The position numbers were made by a program, and so were the translations under genes. Below the pieces are notes generated by a model. It was not told where the DNA came from. It saw only the letters and a list, made by a program, of their open reading frames with translations, and did no database searches. This document shows, in pieces, positions 27,363 to 35,770 of a stretch of DNA of 64,000 nucleotides. Source of the DNA: Fidelibacterota bacterium (lineage in GTDB: Bacteria > Fidelibacterota > UBA2242 > JAFGTP01); contig JAFGTP010000046.1 of assembly GCA_016934035.1 (NCBI GenBank), forward strand, positions 23,435 through 87,434. Reading direction: 5' to 3'. Position 1 is the first letter of the stretch; every line of letters starts with the position of its first letter.

Positions 27363-27920
27363 ATGAAGGATAATGAAAAAGGTTTAATAGAAAGAGCACA
27401 AGGTGGTGACAAAATGGCTTTTCAGGAAATCATGAAAATACATGGACAAAAGATGCTGGGGCTGGCATTCAAGTTTACCAAAAATCACCAGGATGCCGAA
27501 GACCTCTACCAGGAAACTTTCCTGAAAATCTACAGGAATTTGAACTCTTTTCGTTTTGAAAGTGAATTTACAACCTGGGCCTACCGCATTCTTGCTAATA
27601 TTGCTTATAATACCTTTCGCAAACAGAAAAACAGTCAGACGGTGGATATGCAGGATGGAGAGCGGGACCTGTGGGAAACCATTCCGGGTGATGAAAAGGA
27701 CCAGGCTGACAGAGAGGTTTACAATGAAGCTCTTCGGGAGCAGATCCATGGCGCCCTCTCGCAGTTGTCCCCAAAACAAAAAACCGTTTTTATTATGAAA
27801 CATTATGAAGGAAAAAAAATCAAGGATATCGCGGGAATTCTCGGCACCACCGAGGGAACTGTGAAAAAATATTTATTCAGAGCAACACAAAAAATGCGTC
27901 AGTCGCTTGTGAATGCTTAA
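27363..27920 (+). CDS. ECF-type RNA polymerase sigma factor
   Basis: 185 residues from the ATG at 27363, which has GAAGGAAG eight bases upstream. An ATG at 27348 is also in frame but has a poor binding site. Region 2 is visible as MAFQEIMKIHGQKMLGLAFK, then DAEDLYQETFLKIYRNL. Region 4 is LSPKQKTVFIMKHYEGKKIKDIAGIL, then GTTEGTVKKYLFRATQKM, a helix-turn-helix. This is a standard two-domain extracytoplasmic-function sigma factor. It is followed by a putative anti-sigma gene and two envelope proteins, so an envelope-stress role is likely. Confidence 0.9.
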   Translation: MKDNEKGLIERAQGGDKMAFQEIMKIHGQKMLGLAFKFTKNHQDAEDLYQETFLKIYRNLNSFRFESEFTTWAYRILANIAYNTFRKQKNSQTVDMQDGERDLWETIPGDEKDQADREVYNEALREQIHGALSQLSPKQKTVFIMKHYEGKKIKDIAGILGTTEGTVKKYLFRATQKMRQSLVNA

Positions 27921-27930
27921 GGAGTTCATT

Positions 27931-28947
27931 ATGAAACATGAAACAAAATTCGAAGAAATGTTAATGCTTTTTCACTTTGACGAACTGTCGGAGATGGAAA
28001 CCAAAATATTTCAGAAACACCTGAAAGAATGCTCCAAATGCCAGCATGAATTAAAAGAATTGCAACAAATGGATAATGTTCTGGCATCGGAACCGGAAGA
28101 AATGCCCTCCGTGGAATTGGTAGAAAAAGCCAATGCGATCATTATGAAAAAGTTGAATTCAGAGGATGAAGAACCGACTTTGGAAGGTTTCAAAAGCTTC
28201 TTCAGTGAACTGGCAGATTCTTTTGCCCAGTTGTTTGCACAACCCAAATTTCAGTTGTCCGGCATGGCTGCAACCCTGGTTGTCGGGATTTTGATCGGCA
28301 AGGTCTGGCTGAGTTCCGGTCTGAAAAACAATCCCGAAATGATGATTCATCTGTTATCCAACAATACGGAATTGTCCGCTGAACAATATCAGCAATTTCA
28401 AAATTCCCTGGCCAGTTCTATGCTGAAGTCCGGTAATGTGGAAATAGAAGATTTTCAAATGAATGAAAATACTGCTGCAGATGGTATTATGTCCGTCAGT
28501 TACAAACTGAAAAATAATTTTGAAGCCCGGGGCGGTCTGGATGATCCGCTGGTCAGAAAGTCCCTGATGTATGCGGCGCGACAGGATGAAAATCCCTCCA
28601 CCAGAATGCGGGCCATTAATCTACTGTCCGGTATCGGCGTCCATGGACAGATCGAAGAAACGTTTTCTGCAGTGATTTTGTATGACGGCGATGAATCCAT
28701 ACGCTTGAAAACAGCTGATTTGCTCTCCACACAAAGCTTGAGTGAAAAGACCCTGGAATCCTTTAAATCCGTGGCCCTGAAGGACACCTGCAGCGAAATG
28801 AGGCTAAAGGCCATCGACGTTTTAAAAGAACACAATGCAGAAAATCTTGAAACTGTGCTGGCTGTGATGGCTACACGAGATCGTGATGCAAAAGTTAAAG
28901 AATATGCCAGGGAAGCCCTGAACACTTTGAACCAAACCAATAACTAA
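27931..28947 (+). CDS. Putative anti-sigma factor with zinc-finger-like N-terminus and HEAT-like repeats
   Basis: The start is taken at ATG 27931, with AAGGAG at 27919-27924 overlapping the sigma stop codon. The protein has 338 residues. FQKHLKECSKCQHEL at about 24-38 has the HXXXCXXC pattern of anti-sigma zinc-binding (ZAS) domains. One transmembrane helix follows at about 110-127 (MAATLVVGILIGKVWL). The extracytoplasmic part ends in several helical repeats (SMRARAINLLSGIG-like, SIRLKTADLLSTQ, EMRLKAIDVLKEH, KVKEYAREALNTL) resembling HEAT repeats. It probably holds the ECF sigma at the membrane and senses envelope state through the repeats. Confidence 0.78.
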   Translation: MKHETKFEEMLMLFHFDELSEMETKIFQKHLKECSKCQHELKELQQMDNVLASEPEEMPSVELVEKANAIIMKKLNSEDEEPTLEGFKSFFSELADSFAQLFAQPKFQLSGMAATLVVGILIGKVWLSSGLKNNPEMMIHLLSNNTELSAEQYQQFQNSLASSMLKSGNVEIEDFQMNENTAADGIMSVSYKLKNNFEARGGLDDPLVRKSLMYAARQDENPSTRMRAINLLSGIGVHGQIEETFSAVILYDGDESIRLKTADLLSTQSLSEKTLESFKSVALKDTCSEMRLKAIDVLKEHNAENLETVLAVMATRDRDAKVKEYAREALNTLNQTNN

Positions 28948-28954
28948 AGGGTAT

Positions 28955-30211
28955 ATGTTTCGGTTTAATCACAAATATTATTCTTTCCTGGTATTATTTC
29001 TGGCCATTGCATTTGCCGATGAAGGTCTCTATATCAGCAAAGTCGATGATGGTTTATATGAAGTGATTTATGAAAAACAATTTGAGGATATCGGTGACCG
29101 TTTGTCGCTTATTATTGAGGGAAGCCAGGGAAATATTAACATAAACGGCCGATCCGCAAGTCGCCTTGGTATTGTTGAACACTGCCGGATAAAGAGCTAC
29201 TCCGAAAAAGATGCCAGGCAGAAATATTATCAGTCCAAAATGGTTTTTATGCTCAATGATAATGCCCTTGAAATTTCAAACAACAAACAGTCCAATGATT
29301 GTTACAGCACCCTGACCCTGAATATTCCGGATTACACCACCATGCAGATCGAAGCCGATGACTGCAAAATCAACATTCATCGAACTGATGGAGATATTGT
29401 TCTGGGTTGTCGAAACGGAGAACTGGTGTTCGACGATGTGAGCAGCAGAATTGATGTAAAAAGTAAAGATACAGAAATCAGTGTGATAAATTGTACGTTA
29501 GTTGGTGACCTGGAGGCGTCTCGTGGCGGGTTGACGATTTCTTCTCTCAAATCAGAGTATTTTAATGCCACATTGTATGGAGCAAACCTGGATGCTGACA
29601 AAATTGACGCAAAGGTAACCTTTAAAACAACGGGTGGGAATATTATTATCGATGAATCTGTAAATGATGCCAAACTTTTTTCTGCCGGAGGTGATATTTC
29701 CATTGATAGAATTTATGGTAACCTGGCCTGTGATACCAAAGGCGGGACCATTGATATCGGGGCAGTTGACGGCATTTGTGTTTTAAATTGTCTTTCCGGT
29801 GATATCTACCTGCAAGAAGTCCGTGGAGATTTAAGAATTGATGCAATAAACACCGACGTGGAAATCGATGCTGCCCACCAGTCGGTCTACATTGAATCCT
29901 CCAACAAAGACATTCATGTCACGAAGTTGAGCAGCGAAGATGACAGTAGTACGATTCTGATCAAAAATAAAGAGGGTGACATTGATCTTTACCTGGATGA
30001 AGATATAACAGCTGATATCGTTGCTAAAATCGAATTTAACAATGGGGCACCTGATGATTGGGAAATCGAATCGGATTTTGTTCTGGATCAGATGAAAACA
30101 GAAAAAAAAGGAAAACAGGGATATATATCAAAAAAAGGGAAAATCAATAATGGAGGCTCAGTCATAATACTGAAAAACAAAAACGGAGATATTTATATAT
30201 ATGAAAATTAA
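28955..30211 (+). CDS. Secreted DUF4097-type beta-solenoid protein
   Basis: 418 residues with a signal peptide at about 1-22. The body is a regular run of short strands such as GDIVLGCRNGELVFDDV, KTTGGNIIIDESVND and GGDISIDRIYGNLACDTKGG. This pattern is typical of DUF4097 adhesin-like right-handed beta-helix domains. Such proteins often follow ECF sigma / anti-sigma pairs in FCB bacteria. The C-terminus returns to a repeat, NKNGDIYIYEN. The function is not known. It may be a surface or periplasmic target of the sigma factor. Confidence 0.75.
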   Translation: MFRFNHKYYSFLVLFLAIAFADEGLYISKVDDGLYEVIYEKQFEDIGDRLSLIIEGSQGNININGRSASRLGIVEHCRIKSYSEKDARQKYYQSKMVFMLNDNALEISNNKQSNDCYSTLTLNIPDYTTMQIEADDCKINIHRTDGDIVLGCRNGELVFDDVSSRIDVKSKDTEISVINCTLVGDLEASRGGLTISSLKSEYFNATLYGANLDADKIDAKVTFKTTGGNIIIDESVNDAKLFSAGGDISIDRIYGNLACDTKGGTIDIGAVDGICVLNCLSGDIYLQEVRGDLRIDAINTDVEIDAAHQSVYIESSNKDIHVTKLSSEDDSSTILIKNKEGDIDLYLDEDITADIVAKIEFNNGAPDDWEIESDFVLDQMKTEKKGKQGYISKKGKINNGGSVIILKNKNGDIYIYEN

Positions 30212-30223
30212 CTGGAGTTTATT

Positions 30224-31105
30224 ATGAAATCGGTTAAAATATTAGCAGTACTGCTTGCAGTCCTGATGGCTGTGGGTTTTAGTGATGACAGTGGCGATTT
30301 GGACAGATACGATATACCCTTCAAGGGTGAAAAAAAACTGCTTGTTGACCTTGATTTTGCTTTTGGGTCTCTTAATATTCGCCCATCTGATAATGATAAT
30401 TTTATTTTAAGGGCCGGAATGACCTATTCCAAAGAATCCCTGAAACCATCTTTGGAATATAATATTTCCGGAAATAAGGGAAAACTTCAGTTGGGCACCA
30501 GAGACCATGACCATAGTTATTCACTCAAAGAATTTAACCGAATGCAAGAAACCAATAATGAAAATATCTGGCGGCTGGAATTCATCAAAAGTGTGCCGAC
30601 CAGCTATGCCATTGATTTTGGCGCCGGCGACGGGAATCTTGATTTTTCCGGAATTGCTGTCAGTGATATGGATTTTGAATTGGCCATGGGTGATGTGGAA
30701 TTGTATTTCAATGAAGCCAACCCTGTAAAAATGAAAGAAATGGTTGTCTCAACGGGTCTTGGAAGTTTTGAGGCCCGGGGATTGGGTTTCGCCAATATCA
30801 CCAGCCTGACCCTGGAATGTGGTCTGGGATCATCCTATCTGGTCTTTGATGGGAATTTTGAAGGTCTCATGAGGGCTGATATCTCGGTGGGACTGGGATC
30901 GGTGGATATTGAAATTCCGCAAAACGTTGAGGTGGAAATCCGCAGTAATGCTTCCTTTCTTTCTTCAGTCACTTTTAATGATTTTGATAAAATCGATTCA
31001 GACCTCTATCGAAGTGAAAACTGGGGAACTGATGCGTCAAGAGCCAGGATCATCATTGACCTCAGCGTGGGTATGGGTTCGGCCAATGTCAGTTGGATAG
31101 ACTGA
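30224..31105 (+). CDS. Secreted protein of the toastrack/LiaF-like DUF4097 fold
   Basis: 293 residues with a signal peptide (SVKILAVLLAVLMAVGFS). Alternating glycine-rich strands occur, for example DLDFAFGSLNIRPSD, LAMGDVELYFNE, VVSTGLGSFEARG, LECGLGSSYLVF, ISVGLGSVDIEIPQ and LSVGMGSANVSW. The recurrent GLGS/GMGS turn marks rungs of a beta-solenoid as in LiaF-like C-terminal domains. The gene is last in the sigma-factor operon, 12 bases after the other DUF4097 gene, and is followed by a strong terminator. I infer an envelope-stress-linked product; molecular role unknown. Confidence 0.72.
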   Translation: MKSVKILAVLLAVLMAVGFSDDSGDLDRYDIPFKGEKKLLVDLDFAFGSLNIRPSDNDNFILRAGMTYSKESLKPSLEYNISGNKGKLQLGTRDHDHSYSLKEFNRMQETNNENIWRLEFIKSVPTSYAIDFGAGDGNLDFSGIAVSDMDFELAMGDVELYFNEANPVKMKEMVVSTGLGSFEARGLGFANITSLTLECGLGSSYLVFDGNFEGLMRADISVGLGSVDIEIPQNVEVEIRSNASFLSSVTFNDFDKIDSDLYRSENWGTDASRARIIIDLSVGMGSANVSWID

Positions 31106-31128
31106 TCAACAATTATCTGAAAAATTTA

Positions 31129-31162
31129 ATCCTCAAGACCTAGCGCTTTGAGGATTTTTTTT
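31129..31162 (+). terminator. Intrinsic terminator of the ECF sigma operon
   Basis: Eight-base stem (31129-31136 with 31148-31155), 11-base loop, then a run of eight T. It ends the plus-strand operon just before the converging thioredoxin-like gene. Confidence 0.85.
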
Positions 31163-31472
31163 ATTCAAAAAACAACTGGTAAGGTCTTGTCAGTGATTCG
31201 GTAAATTCCTTGATATTAACGTGTCTGGAAAACCGAAAAAATTCCGATTTATCAAAAAAAACCAGAAGAGTGGGTACTGCAAAAACGGAAAACCAGGCGG
31301 CAATACCGGGGTTTTTTACTGTGTCAATTTCATGGAAATGGATTTTTGGAAAACTTTCCTGCAGCAATGCTCTGATTTTGGGTTTAAGCACTTTACAGAC
31401 ATTGCATTCCTCGTGAGTAAAGTATAGGACCATGGCCGAATGGTCATTGATTAATTTTTGAGCTTCTTCCAT
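31161..31472 (-). CDS. Thioredoxin-like protein with CNVC active site
   Basis: 103 residues, a minimal thioredoxin fold. The redox motif is EECNVCK at about 21-27, preceded by the strand MVLYFTH, and followed by FHEIDTVKNPGIAAWFSVFAVPTLLVFF, which has the cis-proline (VPT). The active site differs from the standard CGPC. Its start overlaps the tdk stop by one base (TAATG), so it is translationally coupled to a thymidine kinase. A link to deoxyribonucleotide redox supply is possible but speculative. Confidence 0.82.
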   Translation of the reverse strand: MEEAQKLINDHSAMVLYFTHEECNVCKVLKPKIRALLQESFPKIHFHEIDTVKNPGIAAWFSVFAVPTLLVFFDKSEFFRFSRHVNIKEFTESLTRPYQLFFE

Positions 31473-32080
31473 TAGGTTTCCTCGGGTGGTTCAAAACAGG
31501 CACGGCACCGGGCTTCGTAGGAATCGGTTGCACCCAGTAAAACCAAGTCCCGGGATTTTGTAATTCTCTGGGTGTAATTGGCAGGGTTGCCACACTTCAT
31601 GCAAATTGCGACGGTTTTGGTAATGTATTCAGCTTCAGCCAGGAGTTGGGGGACCGGTTCAAAGGGCTTGCCGCGGTAATCCTTGTCCAGTCCGGCGACA
31701 ATCACCCGTTTACCGGATTTGGCCAGTTTTTTACAGACTTCCACAAGGTCTCCTTTTAAAAACTGGGCTTCATCAATGCCGATGACCTGGGCGTCAGCTG
31801 CAACAACTAGAATTTCTTCCGCAAAATCCACGGCTTTTGAGGCAATTTTCTGCTGATTATGGGAAACGATAAACTCTTCGCTGTACCGAATATCCAGTTT
31901 GGGTTTTATAATGGTGACTTTTTGATTGGCGATCTGGGCCCGGCGTAGTCGCCGAATCAGTTCTTCGGTTTTTCCGGAAAACATTGAGCCGCAAATAACC
32001 TCTATCCATCCGGTTCGATTTCCAGTTGTTACGACAACCTCCTGAATACCCAGGGGCATTCCTGTGACTGTTCCATTCAT
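31472..32080 (-). CDS. tdk: Thymidine kinase
   Basis: Type II thymidine kinase, phosphorylating thymidine and deoxyuridine. 202 residues with P-loop [18 protein letters not shown] at about 33-50, the Walker B / catalytic DEAQFL, and the C-terminal zinc site made by CMKCGNPA and CRACF. The N-terminal ~25 residues before GWIEVICG are longer than in many TK1 proteins; an alternative start is the ATG seven codons downstream. It lies between udk (six bases upstream) and the thioredoxin-like gene. Confidence 0.93.
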   Translation of the reverse strand: MNGTVTGMPLGIQEVVVTTGNRTGWIEVICGSMFSGKTEELIRRLRRAQIANQKVTIIKPKLDIRYSEEFIVSHNQQKIASKAVDFAEEILVVAADAQVIGIDEAQFLKGDLVEVCKKLAKSGKRVIVAGLDKDYRGKPFEPVPQLLAEAEYITKTVAICMKCGNPANYTQRITKSRDLVLLGATDSYEARCRACFEPPEET

Positions 32081-32086
32081 CTCTTT

Positions 32087-32719
32087 TTATCCCCGTTTTA
32101 ATTCTTTTAATAATGATTCGACTTTGGTTGTCAACAGGTCAATGGCGACACTGTTTTTTCCTCCTTCCGGAATAATGACATCGGCATAGGTTTTCGTCGG
32201 CTCAACAAATTGCTCATGCATAGGCCTGACAGTGGTATAATACTGCTCTATGACAGACTCCAGGCTTCGTCCCCGTTTTTGAATGTCTCTTTTGAGTCTG
32301 CGGGTCAAGCGAATATCAGCATCAGTTTGAACAAATATTTTCATGTCCATCATATTTCGTAATTCGGGGTCAAAGAGCGCCAGTATTCCTTCCAAAACAA
32401 TAATTTTATGTCCCCGTTCTTTGATGACTTCACCGCTACGTGTGTGATTGACATAATCATAGATCGGAATGTTGGCTTCACCACCGTTGAGCAAGGTCGT
32501 CAGATCGGCTTTAAGCAGTTCAAAATCATAAGCGTCAGGATGATCAAAATTTTTATTGGCTCGAATATCCAGTGGAATGCCGCCCAGATCATGATAGTAG
32601 GAATCCATTTCAATCACAATCACGTTGTCCGGAGTAAAGTTTTTGGCAATGTTTTTCGCCAACTTTGTTTTCCCCGAACCGGTCCCGCCGGCGATTCCGA
32701 TTAAAATTGATTTTTTCAT
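32087..32719 (-). CDS. udk: Uridine kinase
   Basis: Uridine/cytidine kinase of pyrimidine salvage. 210 residues with P-loop GIAGGTGSGKTKLAKNI at about 8-24, EMDSYYHDL, FDHPDAYDFELLKADL, YDYVNHTRSGEVI and the ADVIIPEGGKN terminus, all canonical. It overlaps cdd by four bases (ATGA) and precedes tdk, giving a compact salvage operon cdd-udk-tdk. Confidence 0.94.
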   Translation of the reverse strand: MKKSILIGIAGGTGSGKTKLAKNIAKNFTPDNVIVIEMDSYYHDLGGIPLDIRANKNFDHPDAYDFELLKADLTTLLNGGEANIPIYDYVNHTRSGEVIKERGHKIIVLEGILALFDPELRNMMDMKIFVQTDADIRLTRRLKRDIQKRGRSLESVIEQYYTTVRPMHEQFVEPTKTYADVIIPEGGKNSVAIDLLTTKVESLLKELKRG

Positions 32720-33123
32720 TTTTCGGCTTCCTTCAGTTTGTTTTCATCAAAAGGCACAGGTAAGATCTCAGCGCTGGTGTAGGTACGGATATGTCCTTTA
32801 TCATCAATTACATAAACGGGAATGTTGTGGCAAATATCCCAGATAACCTGACGGCAGGCACCGCAGGGTGCTGCTCCCACTGAAGAATAAACGGCCAGAG
32901 CTTCAAATTCTGTTTCACCATGGACGACAGCTGCAGCAATGGCATTGCGCTCTGCACAGATTGTCAGTCCATAGGAACTGGATTCCACGTTGCAGCCATG
33001 ATAAATTTTATGGTTTTTTGCCAAGAGTGCCGCACCGACATGAAAATTGGAATAGGGTGCATGAGCGTTTTGGGAGGCTTTTTCCGCTTCCTTGCAAAGG
33101 TTTTGTATTGATTGTTTGTCCAT
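32716..33123 (-). CDS. cdd: Cytidine deaminase
   Basis: 135-residue homotetrameric-type cytidine deaminase. The zinc site is formed by TICAERNAIAAAV (CAE with catalytic glutamate) and APCGACRQ. The N-terminus YSNFHVGAALLAKN and GCNVESSSYG are the substrate-binding region. It is the first gene of the salvage operon, converting cytidine to uridine for the downstream udk. Confidence 0.95.
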   Translation of the reverse strand: MDKQSIQNLCKEAEKASQNAHAPYSNFHVGAALLAKNHKIYHGCNVESSSYGLTICAERNAIAAAVVHGETEFEALAVYSSVGAAPCGACRQVIWDICHNIPVYVIDDKGHIRTYTSAEILPVPFDENKLKEAEK

Positions 33124-33179
33124 TTTCCACCTGTGTTTAGTCAGATAGTTTAGTATTTTAAAAAATTAAATACCAGAAA

Positions 33180-35390
33180 TTAATCAAGGATGTGGAAACG
33201 GGTTTCCCGGGTTATTGTGTTACCGGCATGGTCAGCAAGGGTTATAGTAATCCAATGACTTCCTGCTGACAATTTTTCTTCCGGTACATACTTCAGGGTT
33301 TTGTGAATGGGATGCCATTCAGCAATTACCCGATTACCATCCAGTTTCATTTCAATATGGTCTTCTCCGGCAATTTTTGACAAACGGTCATCAATGGTTG
33401 CCTGAATTGCTTTGATAGAAGATCTTTTATAGTATTTTCCGTCGACAGGATAGATATTTGTGATCGTCGGGGGAGTATCATCCAGCAGGAGTGCGAAACT
33501 GCCAAGATTTTTTATAAGTGCTGAGATCCTCCCGGCAGCTGTGTCTATTTCTCCGCTCAGGAAACCGGCGTTTTCAGGACCTATGGAATATATTCCCAGT
33601 TTTTCAGCCTTGTGTAGTTTCTTATCATATTTCATTGTCAGGAGGGCATGGCTTATTAAAACCTGATTATCGGGCATAATATGGACCAGGTTCGATTTGA
33701 GATGATATTTTGGATGAAGGAAATTAGTATCAATCCTCCAGTTGACCAGGAGGGTGTCAAAAACAAAGTCTTCGGGAATGACCAAGGCAAAGGATTCTGT
33801 GTTCAAATTTGCGGCATGACCGGGATAGATAGGAAAAAGGGGATTGGCCAGTCGGGTCACGGTGCCACTTCCGTCCTTGATTTCAAGGGTATGGGCCGAG
33901 CACCACTTTTTTAAAGAATTTTCAGCGGTTAAAAATTTTTTTGGGGAGATGCCTAGCAATTCAATTTCTTGGAAGCGATCATGAAAATGAAGTACCAACT
34001 GAGGCTCAAACCGGGGCGCCAGCAGGAAGTTAATTTGTGCAACAAAGGTTCTGGCTTTTTGCTGAAAGGTGATTTCGGCGGAGTTTTCCCTTCCATCAGT
34101 CTGGGGATTAAAATAGGAAACCAGTTCGGCGCCTGTTATTGGTGAAAGGGCCGCAATTTTTAATGCCGGTCCCCTCTGTTTTTCAATTGAAAACTCATAG
34201 GTTGAATCAGTGCGTGTAAATCGGGTGAAAGGAGCTTGCTCAATGAAAACTCCGGCAGCGGATATCCAACTTAAATTGATTGCCTGATAAATGTGGGAGA
34301 GGGAATCTCTTTGAAGAATAAAGTTATAAAGAAGGGAATCTGAAGAAAAGGACAGGACTTTGGGTACTTCCATTCTTTCAGTGACAAAAGTCAGAGTGAC
34401 TTCGGATTTATTGTCCTTGAAATCATAGACTTCCAGGCGGGCATCGATTTTTTCCTGACCGGCCTGGATAATGCCGTTGGAACCTGTTTTATGAAAAGGG
34501 ATGACAATGGATTCATTGACCTTCCACATTCGAATAAATTGTCCCCGGCCTTCGGATATCAACTGAAAATCCCGGTCAAAAAGGATCATATTGCTGTTAT
34601 CATAACTGAAGGTGTCCGTGACCTGTGAAAAGTAGAGAGAATCATTCAGGTATAAATCAATTTTAGCGGGGCCATATTTATTCCAGAGTCCTTTGACGAT
34701 ATCATGAGTGGCGATTTCAATTCCAAAACTGCCTTTTACATTGATTGCCTTGTTAATTCGATATTTACCGGTTTGGACCAGGGACGTTGAAGTGACAAAA
34801 TAATCCGGAAGGCCGTTGATCAGTGCGGTTGATGATGCAGGGACGATAGCGATTTTTTGAATGACAGGCGGTGTGTTATCATCCATATCCAGGCCGTCGA
34901 ATTGAAGGGGATTTACGGGGTTTTGGCTGCTGTCCCGTATTTCAAAATGAAGATGGGGATAACGGGTTCCGGTATCGCCTGTATAGGCGATGGTCTCGCC
35001 TTTTTTTACAGGCAGTTCACCCGGCTGGAAATATTTGATGATTGAATATCTGTCGGCTGCTTTCTGTTCTTTTTTGATGAGGCTGTCAATTTTGGCAGGA
35101 AATCCTGATAAATGTCCATAGACTGCAGTGTTTCCATCGTCTAAGGTCAAGTAAATTGCCTTGCCATATCCAGTTGGGCTCATGAGCAGTCGTGAAACAT
35201 ATCCATCGCTGATTGCAAAACAGGGGTATCCATTGGTGTTGTTGGTTTTGATATCAATCCCCGCATGAAAATGGCCCGGCCGGTATTCACCGAAAGTAGC
35301 AGAAAGTTTATCACTGGAATTTGTTGGCCAGATATAGTTTTGGGCAACAGATAAATTTATCAGGAATAATAATAGTAACAGTTTTTTCAT
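33180..35390 (-). CDS. Secreted M23-family metallopeptidase with long C-terminal region
   Basis: I take the start at ATG 35388-35390, which gives a clean signal peptide (MKKLLLLLFLINLSVAQ). An earlier in-frame start at 35447 adds 19 non-signal residues. The 736-residue protein has a LytM/M23 domain at about 25-155 with zinc ligands H42 and D46 (FHAGID) and H148 (HLHFE), plus the expected GHL at 92-94, so the site looks intact. The remaining ~580 residues form several beta-rich segments ending in ITLADHAGNTITRETRF, an Ig-like or TonB-independent surface module. It probably cuts peptidoglycan cross-links or processes surface proteins. Confidence 0.85.
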   Translation of the reverse strand: MKKLLLLLFLINLSVAQNYIWPTNSSDKLSATFGEYRPGHFHAGIDIKTNNTNGYPCFAISDGYVSRLLMSPTGYGKAIYLTLDDGNTAVYGHLSGFPAKIDSLIKKEQKAADRYSIIKYFQPGELPVKKGETIAYTGDTGTRYPHLHFEIRDSSQNPVNPLQFDGLDMDDNTPPVIQKIAIVPASSTALINGLPDYFVTSTSLVQTGKYRINKAINVKGSFGIEIATHDIVKGLWNKYGPAKIDLYLNDSLYFSQVTDTFSYDNSNMILFDRDFQLISEGRGQFIRMWKVNESIVIPFHKTGSNGIIQAGQEKIDARLEVYDFKDNKSEVTLTFVTERMEVPKVLSFSSDSLLYNFILQRDSLSHIYQAINLSWISAAGVFIEQAPFTRFTRTDSTYEFSIEKQRGPALKIAALSPITGAELVSYFNPQTDGRENSAEITFQQKARTFVAQINFLLAPRFEPQLVLHFHDRFQEIELLGISPKKFLTAENSLKKWCSAHTLEIKDGSGTVTRLANPLFPIYPGHAANLNTESFALVIPEDFVFDTLLVNWRIDTNFLHPKYHLKSNLVHIMPDNQVLISHALLTMKYDKKLHKAEKLGIYSIGPENAGFLSGEIDTAAGRISALIKNLGSFALLLDDTPPTITNIYPVDGKYYKRSSIKAIQATIDDRLSKIAGEDHIEMKLDGNRVIAEWHPIHKTLKYVPEEKLSAGSHWITITLADHAGNTITRETRFHILD

Positions 35391-35484
35391 TTCAATGAAG
35401 CGTTGGTTATTAATGACCTGAAAATCTAAACAATCTGTTCCTATCATCCAATTTCTTTATGCATTCATAAGAGGATAAAAGGTC

Positions 35485-35529
35485 AAGTGTTGATTTTTTC
35501 AACAAAAATTGTGGTAAAAGTCAACACTT
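35485..35529. other. Inverted repeat in the rqcH/M23 divergent gap
   Basis: AAGTGTTGA at 35485-35493 and TCAACACTT at 35521-35529. The pairing continues inward through one G-T and four A-T pairs, about 14 base pairs in all. It lies between the divergent M23 and downstream plus-strand units and could be an operator or a leader hairpin. Confidence 0.4.
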
Positions 35530-35568
35530 TAAAGACAAGGTTCTGATTTTTCAGAGGAGAATGGAAAA

Positions 35569-35673
35569 ATGGCATGGCTGTTGATTTACTTTCAGCAGAT
35601 ATTTGATAATAATGATTATATAAGTGGACGAAGAAAACTTAACCAAATTCACACTATTTACTGCCCCATTTAG
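35569..35673 (+). CDS. Possible 34-residue leader-type peptide ORF
   Basis: ATG 35569 is nine bases after AGAGGAG (about 35552-35558). The frame runs 34 codons to TAG 35671-35673 and is followed three bases later by a terminator hairpin. The peptide begins MAWLLIYFQQIFDNNDY and has no family I recognise. The order binding site, short ORF, terminator, then a larger gene resembles a leader peptide with attenuation. Chance is possible because the region is AT-rich. Confidence 0.35.
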   Translation: MAWLLIYFQQIFDNNDYISGRRKLNQIHTIYCPI

Positions 35674-35675
35674 TT

Positions 35676-35720
35676 AAATCGGAAGATGTTTCTGCCAGGA
35701 AGTCATTTTCCGATTTTTTT
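35676..35720 (+). terminator. Intrinsic terminator upstream of the rqcH-like gene
   Basis: Nine-base stem AAATCGGAA (35676-35684) with TTCCGATTT (35708-35716), a 23-base loop and a T run to 35720. It sits 50 bases before the next gene on the same strand, so it either ends a short transcript or works as an attenuator. Confidence 0.6.
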
Positions 35721-35770
35721 ATTTCTAACCATCCGTTATATTTACCTCAAAAATTAAATAACTCAATCAA

